Shown: positions 1 to 13,800 of the stretch, piece after piece
Layout of the letters: each line of letters begins with the position of its first letter
Position numbering within the stretch: the first letter of the stretch is position 1
Source: Siniperca chuatsi
Lineage: Eukaryota > Chordata > Actinopteri > Centrarchiformes > Sinipercidae
DNA length: 64,000 nucleotides
Reading direction: 5' to 3'
Assembly: GCF_020085105.1 (NCBI RefSeq)
Contig: NC_058046.1
Span: 14,615,175 to 14,679,174 of the forward strand
Program-made: the position numbers and the translations under genes
Notes under the pieces: model-generated
The model's input: the letters and a program-made list of their open reading frames with translations, nothing else
Told to the model about the DNA's origin: nothing
Database searches by the model: none

Positions 1-2950
1 TTTTCAGTTTTAAAAGCAAAAATAATAATTAAGAGACACTTTCAGTTGTCAAAAAATGTGAAAAAATTAAATACTGCAATACCTTGTGAAACCATGGCAG
101 GGCACTAAAGGGCAGCATAAAGATTCACAGTGTTTGCCTTTAAAAAGCTGTGGGCAATATCTGAGTGCACCAAAGGCATGCAGGACACTGATTTAGCCTT
201 GTCACAAACAAAACTGACCTGATAAAATAATGTATTCATCATTAATAATAGTTATTTGAAGAGGTGTGAAATCCACACTTGCTGAAATCTTCCTGACACG
301 CTAAATCATTGACAGGCTGGAACCTGAGCTTTCCCATTCAGAACATAATCAGCCTTTGTTGCATCTTTACAGTGCGTCCTCACAACGGGGTTGTCTTGTC
401 AAAGCACAATGCACAATGCAGTGCAGAGGTGCATCACTTATCAGAGTGGTTACCTCAGCAATCCTGCCGTCCTCCTCCAGCCCACATCCAGCCCTCACAT
501 GCCCCACTATACTTCCTGGACTGAGAGTGTGGAAAACCCAGTGCAATGAAGGGATGGATTGTGCCATGAATGGCTCATGCTGTGTAATCTTCACCTTTCC
601 TGGCTCATCTCCGCTGGTGTTTCATTACAATAGCAGCCTTGCAAGATCAGATAAGGGAGATGATGTGGCAATTAGACATGACAATCCCCCACAACCTGAG
701 CGATCTACTTTATCTTGCCCTCTTTTTTTATGTGCTGGGTCGCTGGGAAGACAATGGAAGAGCACATGAGAGAGAAAACAATTACACATGGAGCCTGTCA
801 AGATTTTAGTGTGAGAGACATTTGTTAAAGGTTTTTGGAGTGTGCATGAAGACAGAAGTTTTAAGCCATTTTGTTCTGATTAATGTACAGCAAATACATA
901 AAAAGTGTATTACTGAGCAGTCATTCGAGTTGGTAGTCATTCATGCTGCCATTCACCGCAAACCATTCACTCAGACATGTTTTACAACCTGAAAAGCTGT
1001 TTGTAAAACATAACAGGAAGACCCTAGGTGAGGAGCTGAAAGGTGAACAGAAACTACGCAGGGATGGAGAGAGTTGGGTGGCGAGGAGGACAAATAGTGT
1101 GTCCGCATGTCACAGTGACCTGATTAGAGCCTTCTTCCACAGCCAAAGCAAATAATCCCCTTCCTTATTGCCTGACTGTGAGGACTCCCTGACAACCCGG
1201 CAGTAAACACAGGCCATCTCTAAGGATGTCTACATTGTGTAGTCGGGGCTGGGCCTGCACCGCCGCTGAAGTTTCACCTGGTATCCAAACAGCGGCTGGT
1301 TTCATGACACACACGAATCATTTGTATTGTACTGACAGTGCTGTGAGATGTATTACAAAATAAAAGTGTGCAAGTGTACGAACTTGCCAAACAAATGCTT
1401 TCAAGAATCAACTCTGCAAACTAAATCAGTGATTTTCCTCACATCAAAGGGCATCTGGAGTCACTCTTGTTTTCATAAAATCTACTCAAACTTCCATATT
1501 CCATCTATCAGAGCCGACAGGATTACAGGCGTGGGTTCTCCTTTTGGTTAGACAATCGGATATCTGTTCCTTGGTGGTTAACCACAGGATATCCTGGATT
1601 CTGTTATTTCAAAATTGAATTTATGATGCTGCTGCTTACCTCAAGCCAAGCAAAGCCAGGACCTTTTCTCACCCTGTGAGTGAGCAGCCACGATGGCAGC
1701 AGCTCGGGACTGATTGTCTTTGGCATGCACATGACGGGCGTAGCTGGGAATTATGGGCTGTGTGTGCAGTACAGTAGGTGACTCTGGGCGTTTTACCACT
1801 TTCTACTCATCTGGACTTCACTATCTTTGTCAAACATCTATGTCTACACACCCACAGGTCAGACATGTCTTTATAATTCACTTACTGATCAGTTTGGACA
1901 CACCCTCAGTTAAATTAGAGGGCTCTATATCCTAATAATCGTCTGTCATCACCATTATGACCACCAATGTTCAGAATTTGACTATAGAGGATAATTAAGG
2001 TTTAGCCTGAAAGTAACTCTGGCTTGTTCCTCATTGTATATATATTTATAATACACACTTGAGACCAGATACTCACGAGGAACTCTCTTAATTTGGGGAT
2101 CTAAATACTCACCACCCCGATTCCCCACAGGATATCCATTTAGTGGTCTGAGTAAAAGAATTTAAAGATATATGTGACAGTTCACCCCATGGGCAGGGGT
2201 TTCTTTACCGATAGTGTTCCTAACAACTCTCCTAATGCCATGATCACCTCCAAACTGGTGAATCATCCCTCCTATAGTACCTCCATTTAGAAGGTTTCCA
2301 TAGAAGCCTCTCTAAACACAAGCAAACGTAGCCAACATTCACTGTGTTGTGGGTTTTCAGACTTTACTTTGCTCCCTACTAGTCACCATTAAACAAGAAA
2401 TCAAGCTCATCTTTCACCCGCCGCATCTTTTAAATCATTCTTTTTGACCCCAGCTCCTCTTTGTACATCACTTGCGCGTTCTGTTAGAGCAGGTTAAAGG
2501 CTTTTGATGTAGTCATCTTACTGCAACTTTATCACTTCCTCCCCACTGACTCGACTGAAACGGCATGCCCACATGAAAAAAGAAAAAAAGAAGCTGTCAT
2601 GTTCACAGCCAGCTTGAAAGGCTGCTTTTTCAGGTGTAGAATTACTGCTGTTGCCAGTGTTGATTATCCAGCCCAAATGATGTCACCGACTTGACAGGAA
2701 AGCACACGTCACATTGCAGCCTTTATTCTTTCAGGGAAAAACTTGTGACATTCTGGCCCCTGTGATCAAGACGCTGCATCATGCCATACGGCATAGGTAT
2801 CCTTTTGGCTTTGCATCTGATGGACAGTTACATTGCATCCTTGCAGCAGCGTGAGTTGCAGTGTTTAGCTGGATAAACGTAGGAGTTTGTCTACATGTGT
2901 TTGTTCAGATGACTCTGTTGTGCCAGATTTGATGAGTCACCTGTGATGTT
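1..2950. other. Intergenic, no gene seen
   Basis: Six-frame reading shows only short open frames without domain-like sequence or paired splice sites. The stretch about 2390-2800 is less simple in sequence than its surroundings and contains well-formed transcription-factor-like words, so it could be conserved non-coding DNA, but I cannot show conservation. No RNA gene or complete repeat was recognised. Confidence 0.6.
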
Positions 2951-2954
2951 TTCT

Positions 2955-3535
2955 GAGCCTACAGCCATGCTAGTGGCTCTGTACTCAGGCACAGTGGTGC
3001 TTTGAGCTAAATGTTAACACCAGCATGTTAACATGCTCACAATGACAATGTTAAAATGTTAATGTTTAGCAGGTACAACATTTTATGTTTGCCATCTTAG
3101 TTCAGCGTGTCAACATGCTAACATTTGTTAATTGGCACTAAACACAAAGCACAGACTGACTGATGGGAATGTCATTCGTTTTGCAGGTATTTCGTCATAA
3201 ACCAAAATACTGGACAAATTAAATTTTAACTCGATGATAGTGCTAGATGAAAAATGAATTACAATTTATTCTGAGTTGTGAATGTCTGAACCAAATTCCA
3301 ACAGTTGCTGAGACATTTTACTCAAACTCATGAATGTGAACCGCATGATAACACTAGAGGAAAAGTCAGAGGACCACCAAAGTCATTAGGATACATTGTC
3401 AGGGGACCATGAATTTCTGTATAACATTTCATGGTAATCCATCCAATAGTTTTTGAGATATTTCACTTTGGCTCAAAGTGAATCAACTGACTGTTAAACA
3501 CTGCCATCCCTAGAGCCATGCTGCTAGCTTGGTTA
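2955..3535 (-). repeat. Dispersed teleost repeat, copy 1 (family A)
   Basis: This block is the reverse complement of the repeat at 23900-24310. Both share the order of words around 'gctttgtgttt', 'aactaagatgg', 'cattgtcattgtgagc' and 'tttagctcaaagcacc', with many substitutions and small indels. The stretch near 3420-3480 (the 'tttttgagatatttcac' part) corresponds to the 'acatctcaaaaactattgga' stretch of the second copy. I recognise the sequence as an abundant repeat of percomorph-type fish genomes but cannot name its class. No open reading frame remains. Confidence 0.75.
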
Positions 3536-4498
3536 GGAAATGTAAAATAAATTGACAAAAGAAAAGTTATCTCCCTTCTGAAAATGTCATCCTTTTGTTT
3601 TTTGTGCTTTTCTTTGTGTTGAACACTTTAGAATGGCTCCTTTTCTGTATTCAAAAACTCGTACTGTAGTGACCTGTAGTGATTTTCTCTTTCATATGTA
3701 CTGTGAAATATGCTTTGACAAGGTTAATGAAACAAATAAATGTGGCCACTACACACTGTAACCCCAGTGATCTTCTTTCATTGTAGTTTTGCTTTGTAGT
3801 GGCTGTTGGCCAGACAGTGAATTCAAGGGTAATAGATATTTTAACACACTATCAAAATCTGTGAAGAACTCCAGATTTTTTTTACACTGTCAGTCTTATC
3901 TTCCTTTAACTATACACTGTGACTTGTAGAAAGTAATGAACAGAGAAGTTAGAAAGAAGTTAGGAGAGATGTTAAATGTGCAGATGAGTATGATTCTCAC
4001 TCATCATTATTGTTACATTTCTAGCTATATGTCCTGTAACAAATACCTCAACTTGAATTACTAAAAGACAAACAGCGGCAGATTTTGGAAATAGAAGCTT
4101 CTACTAAATGATTTCCTGTGTGCTGTGGGTCCCTCTAAATGAACTGTAGTCTACTCTAAGTACAAATGAGAAAAGTCTGAACTTGAGCGTTGTAAGAGCA
4201 ACACTTTGCAGAAGACTCGCAGTGACCAAAATGCCCTTACAATTCAGTTAGACTTGCTGAATGGTTTCCTCAGAGATCTCAACCACACATTTTAAATCAG
4301 ATTTTGATGGCAGCTAGAAGAATACATGACATTCAGATGGCTTTCCTCACAGGATTAGCAGAAGCCCACACACGTCACAGCCTTTTGTCTTAAAGGTTAA
4401 CACAACTTTGAGCTGTGTGACAGGGAATACAGCTCAACCTCTCACCACTGCTGACTCACTACTGGCCTGGCCAGGTGCGAAACAGACAATTGTGCGAT

Positions 4499-4655
4499 CC
4501 CACACACACACACTCCCACACGTGCGTGCACACAGACGTGCACACACATGCAAATGCACTCAAATGCGCAGACACACGCCATGCCCAAATGAGCACACAT
4601 GCATGCACGTGTAGACACAGCACCTTATTCCCTCTGACCTGCAGACAGAGATACC

Positions 4656-4685
<30 letters not shown>
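4499..4685. repeat. Imperfect CA-rich tract followed by perfect (TG)n
   Basis: From 4499 to about 4620 the sequence is a degenerate CA-rich microsatellite with CACG and CATG interruptions. After about 35 bases of unique sequence a perfect TG run fills 4657-4685. The open frames across it on both strands are cysteine/valine or histidine/threonine strings and are not genes. Confidence 0.9.
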
Positions 4686-4687
<2 letters not shown>

Positions 4688-5315
4688 ACTCCCACTTTCC
4701 CCACTTGGCTTTCCTCTCATGCCACATAGCTATTGTCCTCCTGCCTCTCACTGTGCTGATTGACTTCCTCTTCCTCTGAGTTGTCGCTAATGTCACCTTC
4801 CCTGCTGGCGCCCACACACTCATGTTATCAACAGCTTCTCATCCGGGTTCCAAAAATACAGGAAGTTCCCCTGGGGGTCTCCTGCATGGAAAAGAAATGT
4901 CCATCTCTCCCTGTCACACATTCACATGTATTCCACGCTTCATACAGAGACACACTGCATGACAAGGGGGCCGTGAATGAGCTCAGGGGTATATTTCACA
5001 GTAGGATAATACCAGTAACCTCGGGAACTAGAGATAATATCTGCACAGGGATGTTCCCACCTCCATATTCAACACCAACGTAGACTCGAGCTGTGCCACA
5101 GCTTGAGTGACAAGCCAAATCTGTAACAGAAATGAAACACGGTTATACAGACTAAAAAAAGACAAACACTGGCAGATCAGATTTCACTGATTGATAAAGT
5201 CTTCCAAGCAGTGACTAGATAAGTGTCGTAAGTCACTACAAAATTGTTTTATGGCAGTTAATCAATCGGGAGCAAAAAGAGGAGTCTTTCTTCCCAGACC
5301 CTGCTGCAGTTCAGT

Positions 5316-5351
5316 CATGGACACTCTGTACTGCATGGACACTCTGTACTG
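5316..5351. repeat. Exact tandem duplication, 2 x 18 bp
   Basis: The 18-base word catggacactctgtactg occurs twice back to back (5316-5333 and 5334-5351) without a mismatch. This suggests a recent slippage or duplication event in otherwise unique sequence. Confidence 0.9.
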
Positions 5352-6365
5352 CAATTTTTGGACACACGGTCAAGTTTGCTTTTTCTGCATGGGATAAAGC
5401 TCATTAATCCACATTGGCGATGGCTTACTTATGTAAGAAAAAAAAGGGGGCTTCCTTTGGAGTGCAGCTACCGAGAGATGGAATGAAAATCCTGCAATGG
5501 TCGTCTAATCCCAAACTTCCCAGTAAAAACATTCCACTTCCTCCCAGGCGAGATCCGGACTTGTTCGCATGCAGAGCTGGGGCAGGGAGAGGGTGGGCTG
5601 CTCCGACCAGAGGACAAGCTGGAGACAGACGGGGTCAGGCAGATGGCAGGAGCGGTCAGGTGCAACTTACAGGCCTGGGGAGACCACTGACATGAGGCGC
5701 TGCACTGTTCTACCATGGACAGGAAGAAATATGAACGTCCTTCTGCTTCTGTCAGCTAAAGAATATTTTCAAATTGGTTGAAATGGAGGACAGGATCTTC
5801 TTGTGCCATAAGTCAAGATGAAAGACTTAGTTCAGAGAATAATACCGCTACGATGCAAAAGAGTAACAAAACATCAGAAAGAGACGTCATAGACTTCATG
5901 AACACTACTGTAGACGACAGGCAGCAACATTTGCTTACCTGCTGCAGCTTTCATGGTAGTTTTATCAGGCAGACATCTTCTTTTATTTTCATTGATTATG
6001 CCCACAACATTTCAAGAAGGCCAGAGACTGTGCTTGCATCCCAGAAACCCTGCTTTGTTTGCCCAGATTTTATGATTGAAGGAATGTCCATACTTGTATG
6101 CATGTTCCCTTTACAGACAGTAAGAAGGGTTTAGTGGCAGGACAAGCTGTAAGACCTGTTTAACCCCCCTTTGAGAAAGATTGTAGTCTGGTGTCCTTGG
6201 CGAGGGTGTCCAAGTACGTATCTTCTATTTAGCATCACTGTAAGGTGAGTTTTTTTACGCTTTAACACTTGTTTCATAATAATTGTTTTATTCACTGTTT
6301 TGTAGATTCCCATTGCTTCTGCTGTTGGTTATTTTGTTAATTCATGCTTTGGGAAGGCTTTTGTA

Positions 6366-6394
6366 TGTCCTTTACCGATGAACGGTAAAGGGCA
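6366..6394. repeat. Short hairpin, 12-bp arms
   Basis: The arms around the loop atgaa (6378-6382) include a perfect 9-bp core, cctttaccg/cggtaaagg, extended by three more pairs of which one is a T-G wobble. It lies in non-coding DNA next to a GATTATA-type repeat. No function can be assigned. Confidence 0.6.
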
Positions 6395-6406
6395 TTCCCC
6401 CCACAT

Positions 6407-6439
6407 GATTATAGATTATAGATTATATTATAGATTATG
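6407..6439. repeat. GATTATA-type tandem repeat
   Basis: About four to five copies of a 7-base unit close to gattata lie in tandem, one slightly expanded. It is a small AT-rich minisatellite. Confidence 0.8.
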
Positions 6440-7931
6440 AAGACTAAGAGTCTACAGCCATGCTGGTGGCTCTGTGATGACCAACATTTTGGACCAGCCG
6501 ACAGACCGACATCGTCATTCATGGCTAAAAAGCAATGGTCTGGTTTAGTTGTCTTGGAAACTAACATCACTATAGATACAATTTATTTTGCTAATTGTGT
6601 GAGGACAATATCTTACAACGAATTAAACAAAAATATTGGTTGATTAACACCACAATCAATATATAGCTGTTCATATGGACTGAGAAGCTTCATACACTGG
6701 TTTGATTGGTTCACGTAAGAGCACATTCAGACCTTTTGTCCCAACCTGAGGTTGCTGCCCACACAGCTCGAGCTTACTTTACTCGTCTCTGCTCCCAAGG
6801 CACCGTGTCCTGAAAAACTGTATTCATAAAACAAACTATTACAATTTGTTCTGCCAAAACATGTTCACCTAAGCCAAAAACAACCAAATTTAGATTTAAG
6901 ACCTTGTACTTTCTGCCATGTAATTTACTAAATTGGGGAAGCCAATATTGTTAGTTTCCGCAGTGGGCTTAATGCAAAACATATAAATAGATGCTTGCCA
7001 AATGTACTTGTTCAGTATTGTCATGGATAAAATTAGTTTCTGAGAACTAAAATATTTTTCATTGCAAAAATCAGGAAACCCCAAAAATATTGTTCCAGCT
7101 CTTGGAACTTCTTATGTGGTGTCATCTGAATTACTATTGTGGAGTGCAAATATACAGTAGTAGAGCAAAAAGTTCTTTCTCATTTCTGTTGTGTAATTAT
7201 ATAATCTAGTCTACTGCTATATAATCAAATAACTGAGCTTGTTTTAAACACTCTGAGAGGGCCTTTGTGCTCAGATGTTTATATTACCCATTATATGGAG
7301 AGCTGACACACAGGACCACAGTGAACAAAGTGGACAAGTCTGGCAGAGAAAAAACAAATGTTTGGGACTGAAAAGATCCAGCCATTTCAACCTCAGCTGC
7401 CTGACACATATCCTTGTAAAAAATTACATTTTGTTTACTAAAATAAATTGGCGTACACTTTTTCAGACATCAAGTGGCACTTTGGCAGCCTTGGGCGCCA
7501 GGTTATTTTTTTAACATTTATTTTCATTCTTATTTATTCTTACTCATTTGCATGTCAGTAACTTCCAGGAGTTTCATTCTGGCTTCCCATTTCTACAGTG
7601 TCTCTGTACGCCATTTTCGCTCTTCCTCCCATCAACTGCAGCTTCGCATGCTGCTGGTTATTACTCTCCATTAAATGAAACCTTTCTCCAAAAATAATTC
7701 AGTAAAATGATTCTCTTCTGTGTCAAGACAGTGTGTCTGGCCAGAGCTAATTCAATAACTTTAAATAGGCTTGATTGTAAAAATTAGTTGACAAATTACA
7801 GTGTTTGGCATTTTCTCCTTTTCTTATTCATAGACGTACAGTATATTGAAATCAGCTGTGCAAGCAGCAACAGACATGAGAGTGAAGAGTGAAGAGTGTC
7901 TTTTGGCAAAACAGCACGCATACACACAGAG

Positions 7932-7950
7932 ACACACACACACACACACA
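7932..7950. repeat. (CA)n microsatellite
   Basis: A short perfect CA run sits within a longer CA-rich stretch that begins near 7915. Confidence 0.85.
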
Positions 7951-10099
7951 TAGAGGAAGTAAATCCCCCACAGTAGGGGCCGAATCTTCACTTTTCAACA
8001 CCAGTCTCTAAGCAAGAGAAGTCTATAAAAAGTAATTACCCTGAACAGACTGTGGTAACACTGCAGCTCTCTGTGACCTGTTCAACACTTCCAAATATTC
8101 AAGATTAGTGTAGTATCAAAAAATGAATATGATGTAACCTGTGATAGTACAAATCATATTTGTAAGTACTGAAAAACTATGAACTATCAAACTGAGAATG
8201 GATACTATACTAATGTTGTTTAGCCTGAAGACACTCCAGTAACACTTGTACAGTTTTACACATGAATAGTTCAGATCTATGGCAGAAAAGTCTTCTTGTG
8301 TTTTGAGCTTAAAGGTTCATTAGTGACTTCTGAAATAGCAGTTTGACCAAAAATTCTTAGCACAATACTGGAAATTTTCCGGAGCTTTCACCAGCATCTC
8401 GTGGCATTTGTCAGTGGGTGAAGTTTGCTCAGTTGTCATGGAGATGGTTCAGTCACGTGATAACATATATTGGGGGAAGACTGTAACCACTGTCTCCATC
8501 TGCTGATGAAGGCCACAAGATGTGGCTGAAACATTTCTTGTATTATTTTCATTCTGTTCTGCTGTACATATCGGTGTATGTCTTTTAATACAAAGCACGT
8601 TGAGTTCACTTGTATTGAAATGTGCTTTATAAATTATATTCCCTAACCCAGCAATGACCAGCATCCTGAGGAGAAAGTCCTCATGTATAGAGGGATAGAT
8701 TAATGTTCGTCCTCCAGCATGAAATTATTTGTCAAGAGGAGCAAAACATAAAAAAAACAACAGGACATTGTGTCCCTGTTCAGTCCCAGTATACAGCAGC
8801 GTGAAAGGCAGATGTACTTTTATTGAGCTGATTATCCTCGAGCACACTGTCCCACTGTGAGGGATGCTTGTGCCTCAGCTCCACTAAAGAGCGTCAGCAC
8901 TGTGGCAGTGAGCTGAGTGATGTTTATGAGGTTCAGTGACTTTCTGTCTTCCTCTTAGTTCAGCACATACTGTATCGTGTATTAGTGGAGAGGTGAGTTT
9001 GTGAGACCTTTGTTACATCTTTTTGTACATCTGCTGCAGAAAAGCTGCAAAGTTAATCTTTGAAAAAGTGAGGATTTTACAGGAGTGTGATGAATAAAAT
9101 ACAGTTTTGCCCCTTTGCTCTAAAGCACAAGCAACCATTTTAACTTGTGTTTCTAAGCCCCCCCCCAGCTCCTCAGAACTTCCACAAAGCCCTTAATATT
9201 CACTGAGATTCAAATAGACGTAACAGCTGCATGTTTTCTTTCTGAACAGAAAAAAGACTGGAAAATGTGGCTGTTTCTTCACAAAAACAAATAAAATCCA
9301 TACTTGTGTGTTTGAAGAGCGTTCTGAGAAATTAGCCAAATTATTTTAAAAAATGTTGTGGGAACCAGAGTCGAGGTCCTCTCTGGATAATGGGGCAGGA
9401 TGCTCTGGCTGTGTAGTCCTCACCTGCTGGCCTGGCACCAAGCAGACCCAGAAGAAATTATCACGCAGCAGCTTGAATTAAACGGTCTCATGCAGACAAG
9501 GTTGTTCCATTAACAGAGGACCATGGAGACAAGCATGTTCTACCGTGCTCCTGTTGTGTCTGAAGTTTTAGGGTACAAAGCTGGATGCCAATTAAAGGCT
9601 TTGTAATGTGATTTAGGTGGGAAGGATCTGACGTTTGAGTGAGACGCTGCATAGAGTGGCATAAAACTAGTCAGAAGTAATGGAGATTGTGCAACTGGTT
9701 TCAACTCACAAAAAAAGTTATTTTTTAGTTATTGTAAGATAAATCTTCACTTTTTTTGCCAACTTCTACATCAGTTTTATTTCCCACAATGCCTCAGGAC
9801 AACCCTTGGAGATACAGGGTGTGAACTTGCAAAGTTGCATAGAATATCATTGTTCATAGCATAATGAACACAAGGTAGAGCTTTTCTAGTTCCAAAAAGT
9901 CAAACTCTATTATGCAAAATACCAGTCCACAGTGTCTTGCAGCTGCTATTCATTCTGGTCTATGGAGTCTATCAATTAACCTTTTACCACCCACATTTTG
10001 CAAGCAAGATGCTAGCACTATGTATTTGACTTTTAGTACTATGATAAGTTACATGAATATAAAAATGTAATGTTGAAAGATTAGACTCTGGACATTTTT

Positions 10100-10850
10100 A
10101 AAAAGAACACCCTGTCGTTAAAAGAAATGCAGGTACAATGCACAGCAGAGAATACAACTAAAATCTAGATTTTTTTTTGCTTCTAGGGGTCAGCAGAATA
10201 AGTTGAAAACACAGCATTGTGTATATTTCAGTTCCGTTTGCTTGGACGGTTATTACTTAGATATTTATATTGAAATGGTTACAGTCAAGATACCATGTTG
10301 CCCTTCCAGTCAAACGAGCTATGTTTGTACTTTTAGCTGAGTTGTTTTAGCTCAAGCAATCTCATTTCTTAAAATATTTAGAGCAGTATTAATTGAGTAT
10401 TTTGACAAAACTGACATATGACCACCTTATAAAGTTTTTGCGGCAAACAGTTGCCAATTTACACATCCAGCAAACATGGAGCAACATTAGCCTTATTTGG
10501 AGTTGTGTTTCTGGCCTCCTGATGGATGTGAGTCCAATATACACTCTCCTTTTAGCTCTGTTTTGGTTTCCCTCCTGAGAAAAACACCTGGCTCTTCTGC
10601 CATTTGGTGCTGGTAGCGCATAGTGGGGTCAGAGCTTTTTTGCTGAAAACAGCTGCTGAAAATAATGCAGATGAAAGTGGAGAAAGTGATTCAAAACAGT
10701 AAGGTTAAAAGACGCTAAAATGCTGTGTAGAGTTGACAGGAACTGCAGAGTCAGCTGAAAATTCTGTGTGTTCATGTAGTTATTTGATCCATTGTCCAAA
10801 AATAATAACAAACAACTAAATGGGCTGAAAAATCAAAGTAATATTAAAAA
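10100..10850 (+). repeat. Dispersed repeat family B, copy 1
   Basis: The block shares an ordered series of diverged words with 19990-20420 and 42520-43075. These are a 'cagcagaa-aagt/cttg-aaacacagcattg' segment near 10190, a 'catggagcaacattagc' segment, 'agtccaatatacactc', 'tttagctctgttttggt', 'agagcttttttgctgaaaacagc' and 'ggaactgcagagt'. It looks like an old non-coding interspersed repeat. Ends are approximate and its class is unknown. Confidence 0.65.
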
Positions 10851-13800
10851 TTAGGTGATACAACTGCTGCTATACAGTTTTTATTTAACACTGTTAGAAC
10901 GGAAATCCAAGCAGCCACATCAGACACTACAAGTGTGAGATAAAACCCAGACCCTGAGGAGCCTGTCCAGGTATATACAGCTCAAACAAGTGCCAACATG
11001 TACAAGTCAGGAAGTTTAGGGCGATGATTATGTTCTTGAGGACAACATGATGGACCATGTTTGTCACTTTTTCATGGAACAATACTCCTTCCTCATACAA
11101 TCAGATTACAGTTAAAGATTGAGCTGAAATTATAAATCATATCCCTGTAGGGGAGTTAAAATAGATGCTGAAAAACTTGACACTAAGTAATATATAGCAG
11201 TATAGGTCTCTAAAAACCTGAGACCTTGGAGATAAATTGCATGATAAAACACTATTCTCATTTGTCACAGTCACTTTCAGCGTATGTAGACATATGACTG
11301 GGTTTTTGTATCCTGACATTCTGCCACAGAAGCAGTGAATGGACCCATATTGAAAATGGAGTCATTGAATCTCGCAGCTGATGTCAAGAGTAAGATAGAA
11401 GGCTATTAAATCTCTCAAGGGAAAATAATGCAAGTAAAGAGTCTGCAGCACTGAGAGAGCTGATAGCATTTTTCCTGTGGATAGGAAAATGGAGCAGCCT
11501 CTGTCCTACACCGCTGGTGGGAATGTCTGTCAGCAAGCCACAGCCGGGTCACATTAACTACCAGTTTTCCCACAATCTGGCCTTTATTAGAAGGGCTAAT
11601 AGCAACCCTTGAATCAGGTAGATCTGAACTGCCCCACAGAGAGAACACTGAACACTGCACTAATTCATACAGGACGGCCTAAAAATATCTCCCGGTGTAT
11701 GACATGATGCCAAAGAAAGCAGTCAGTTCCTCAGCTATCACAAAGGATGTTGTTGATCTTGAGTGCGCAGAAGGTGGTGGAGCAACAATCTCCAGTTAAT
11801 GTCAGACAGGTTAATAAAAGGTTGCTGGTTTTATTCTTTAAAATGGAAGCATTGATCCAGCGCTTTGAATCTCATTTGTACAGCAGTTTTAAGATGTAAT
11901 GTGGCCTCAGTCCAGTTTGGTTTGGAAAAGGATCTGTGACTCAACAAGAACACACACCAAACTTTTGCACTCATAACCCAGAGGAAAGCACCGTTCCCTG
12001 TTGCTTCGTACCGCTTCCACCTTATTCATGTTGAGTCACAAAGCAGCAACAGGGAAGGATATTTCCCACCTTACAAATAACTCATTGTGGTTTTCTTGGA
12101 AGAAATGTTTGACTAAGATAAAGTAAACTCCAAACTGTATCACTTCCACACTTTCTTTACAGTAGTAGTATATAAGGTGCCAATTAAAGTGGTGAATGCT
12201 CAAATTAACAGCTCCATATTGCCACCTATACCAATCCAAACAACAAACATTACACATTTTCCTCTTGAAGTTAAAATGCATGATAGAATCTCAGTAGCTG
12301 ACATCTATCCACCGTGAAAACGTACAGCAGCATGGGTATGATGGCAATGTAACTTACTGACCAATATAGTGTTGCTGTAGTGGAGTTTGTTGCTACTGCC
12401 ATGAACAACTGAGACAGACCCTGCAGCTAAATCACTGGACTTTTAACAATCTGAAGAGAAGCTCCCTTATGACTTTAGCATGGCCCAGACACCATCAACA
12501 GTCCAAATGAGCTTTGTTAAGTCAAAATGTTACTTTCTCCATCAGTGTGGCAGTGAGGGTCCAGGTGACTTTGTCATCTGCCTGTGTTTGCGAACACCAC
12601 ACAGATGTACGTGCCAACGTGTGAATACGTGTGTGTATCCGGGCTGTGTTATTGGTTATATCTTTATTGTTCCAAACTCAACATTTAGTATTTAGATGTA
12701 GATTTAAGATGCGGACAGTTCGTTCGTGCGGACCCTTGAGGCCAGATGACAAAATTTACGCCACACAGTAAAAAGTATAATTTGTGCTTCAGGATTTAGA
12801 TTGAACATCAAGATTAAGATTGTAACATTTATATTTAGGTTTAATATGTAGATTCAGTTTTTGTATTTAAATTTATAATTTACATTACATTGTTATTTAT
12901 CTAAGAATTCATTTTTACAGGAATTTTTATTTTTATTAAGTGCTTTTTGATGGTGTTTTAGAGCTAAACGTAGCAAAATGGAGCTGTTTACTTCAGCATT
13001 CAGGACAAATACACTTTACAAAAAGGTACACAAAATAGGTGTGTGATTACGGGGAATGAGTAAGGAACAAATCAGAAACAATAACATGAAACTTTGTGCA
13101 GTGCTGACTTTTTAAAATTCAAAACTTACTGACATGCTTATTAGTCATTACAAAACCTCAAAACCAACTCATTTTGTAAGAATTGTGCCATCATACAACT
13201 GATACCTTTGGCTTTTACCAACTGCATGCTCAGTCAACAAGACGGTCAGAATAGTAAAAGGCTTGATCTTGAAGTTCTGATCATTTTAGAGGACATAACA
13301 CCTTATATTTCTCATAGATCTCATACCTTCCCTGCAGTCTCTCTACATCCATCGAGTCACTGGGCAGGTAGGGCAGTGTTATCCTTCATCTTTGAGGGAA
13401 TCCTACGCCCTTTACACTGTCTGCCTGTAACTGTGACTCTGAGCCACCAGGGACCCTGACTGCTCCACATACAATGGTTCAGTTTTCAGCATTGAGTAAA
13501 CAGGGGATGTAACTAATATTATCTGCACAAAAATAGACTTTCCAGCAAGTGGAGCGCAGAAAAGCAGCTGTGCATCCTGGGAAGACTGGAGAGCGAGTCT
13601 CTGGGATGCTGATAAGTCCCAGTATGAGCAAGTGAGGATTGAACTGCTTTCCAAACACATGGGAACCAACTTAAGTGTGAAAGGGAAAGACTATTGAGTG
13701 CAGACTGAAGGGCAAGTCGTTTGAAGTGCTCATGATGGATAGACTCGTAGAGGAAGAAACACAGGATAAACAATACAGTAACAGCAACAGGAGGAAATGC

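Larger units (their letters stand above)
3540..10050. other. Intergenic with small repeats, no gene seen
   Basis: No convincing coding exon was found. The block contains CA/TG microsatellites (4499-4685, 7932-7950), an exact 18-bp tandem duplication (5316-5351), a GATTATA-type repeat (6407-6439), a 12-bp hairpin (6366-6394) and a fragment of repeat family A near 6440-6480. The long open frames near 4400-4730 and 4760-5083 are products of low-complexity CA-rich sequence or chance. Confidence 0.55.

Noticed and set aside
356-769. 137-residue open frame near the window start
   Set aside because: No domain, no splice context and irregular composition. It overlaps frames on the other strand and looks like chance.
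4408-4729. Overlapping open frames on both strands over the CA-rich tract
   Set aside because: Produced by low-complexity CA/TG repeats, which lack stops in several frames.
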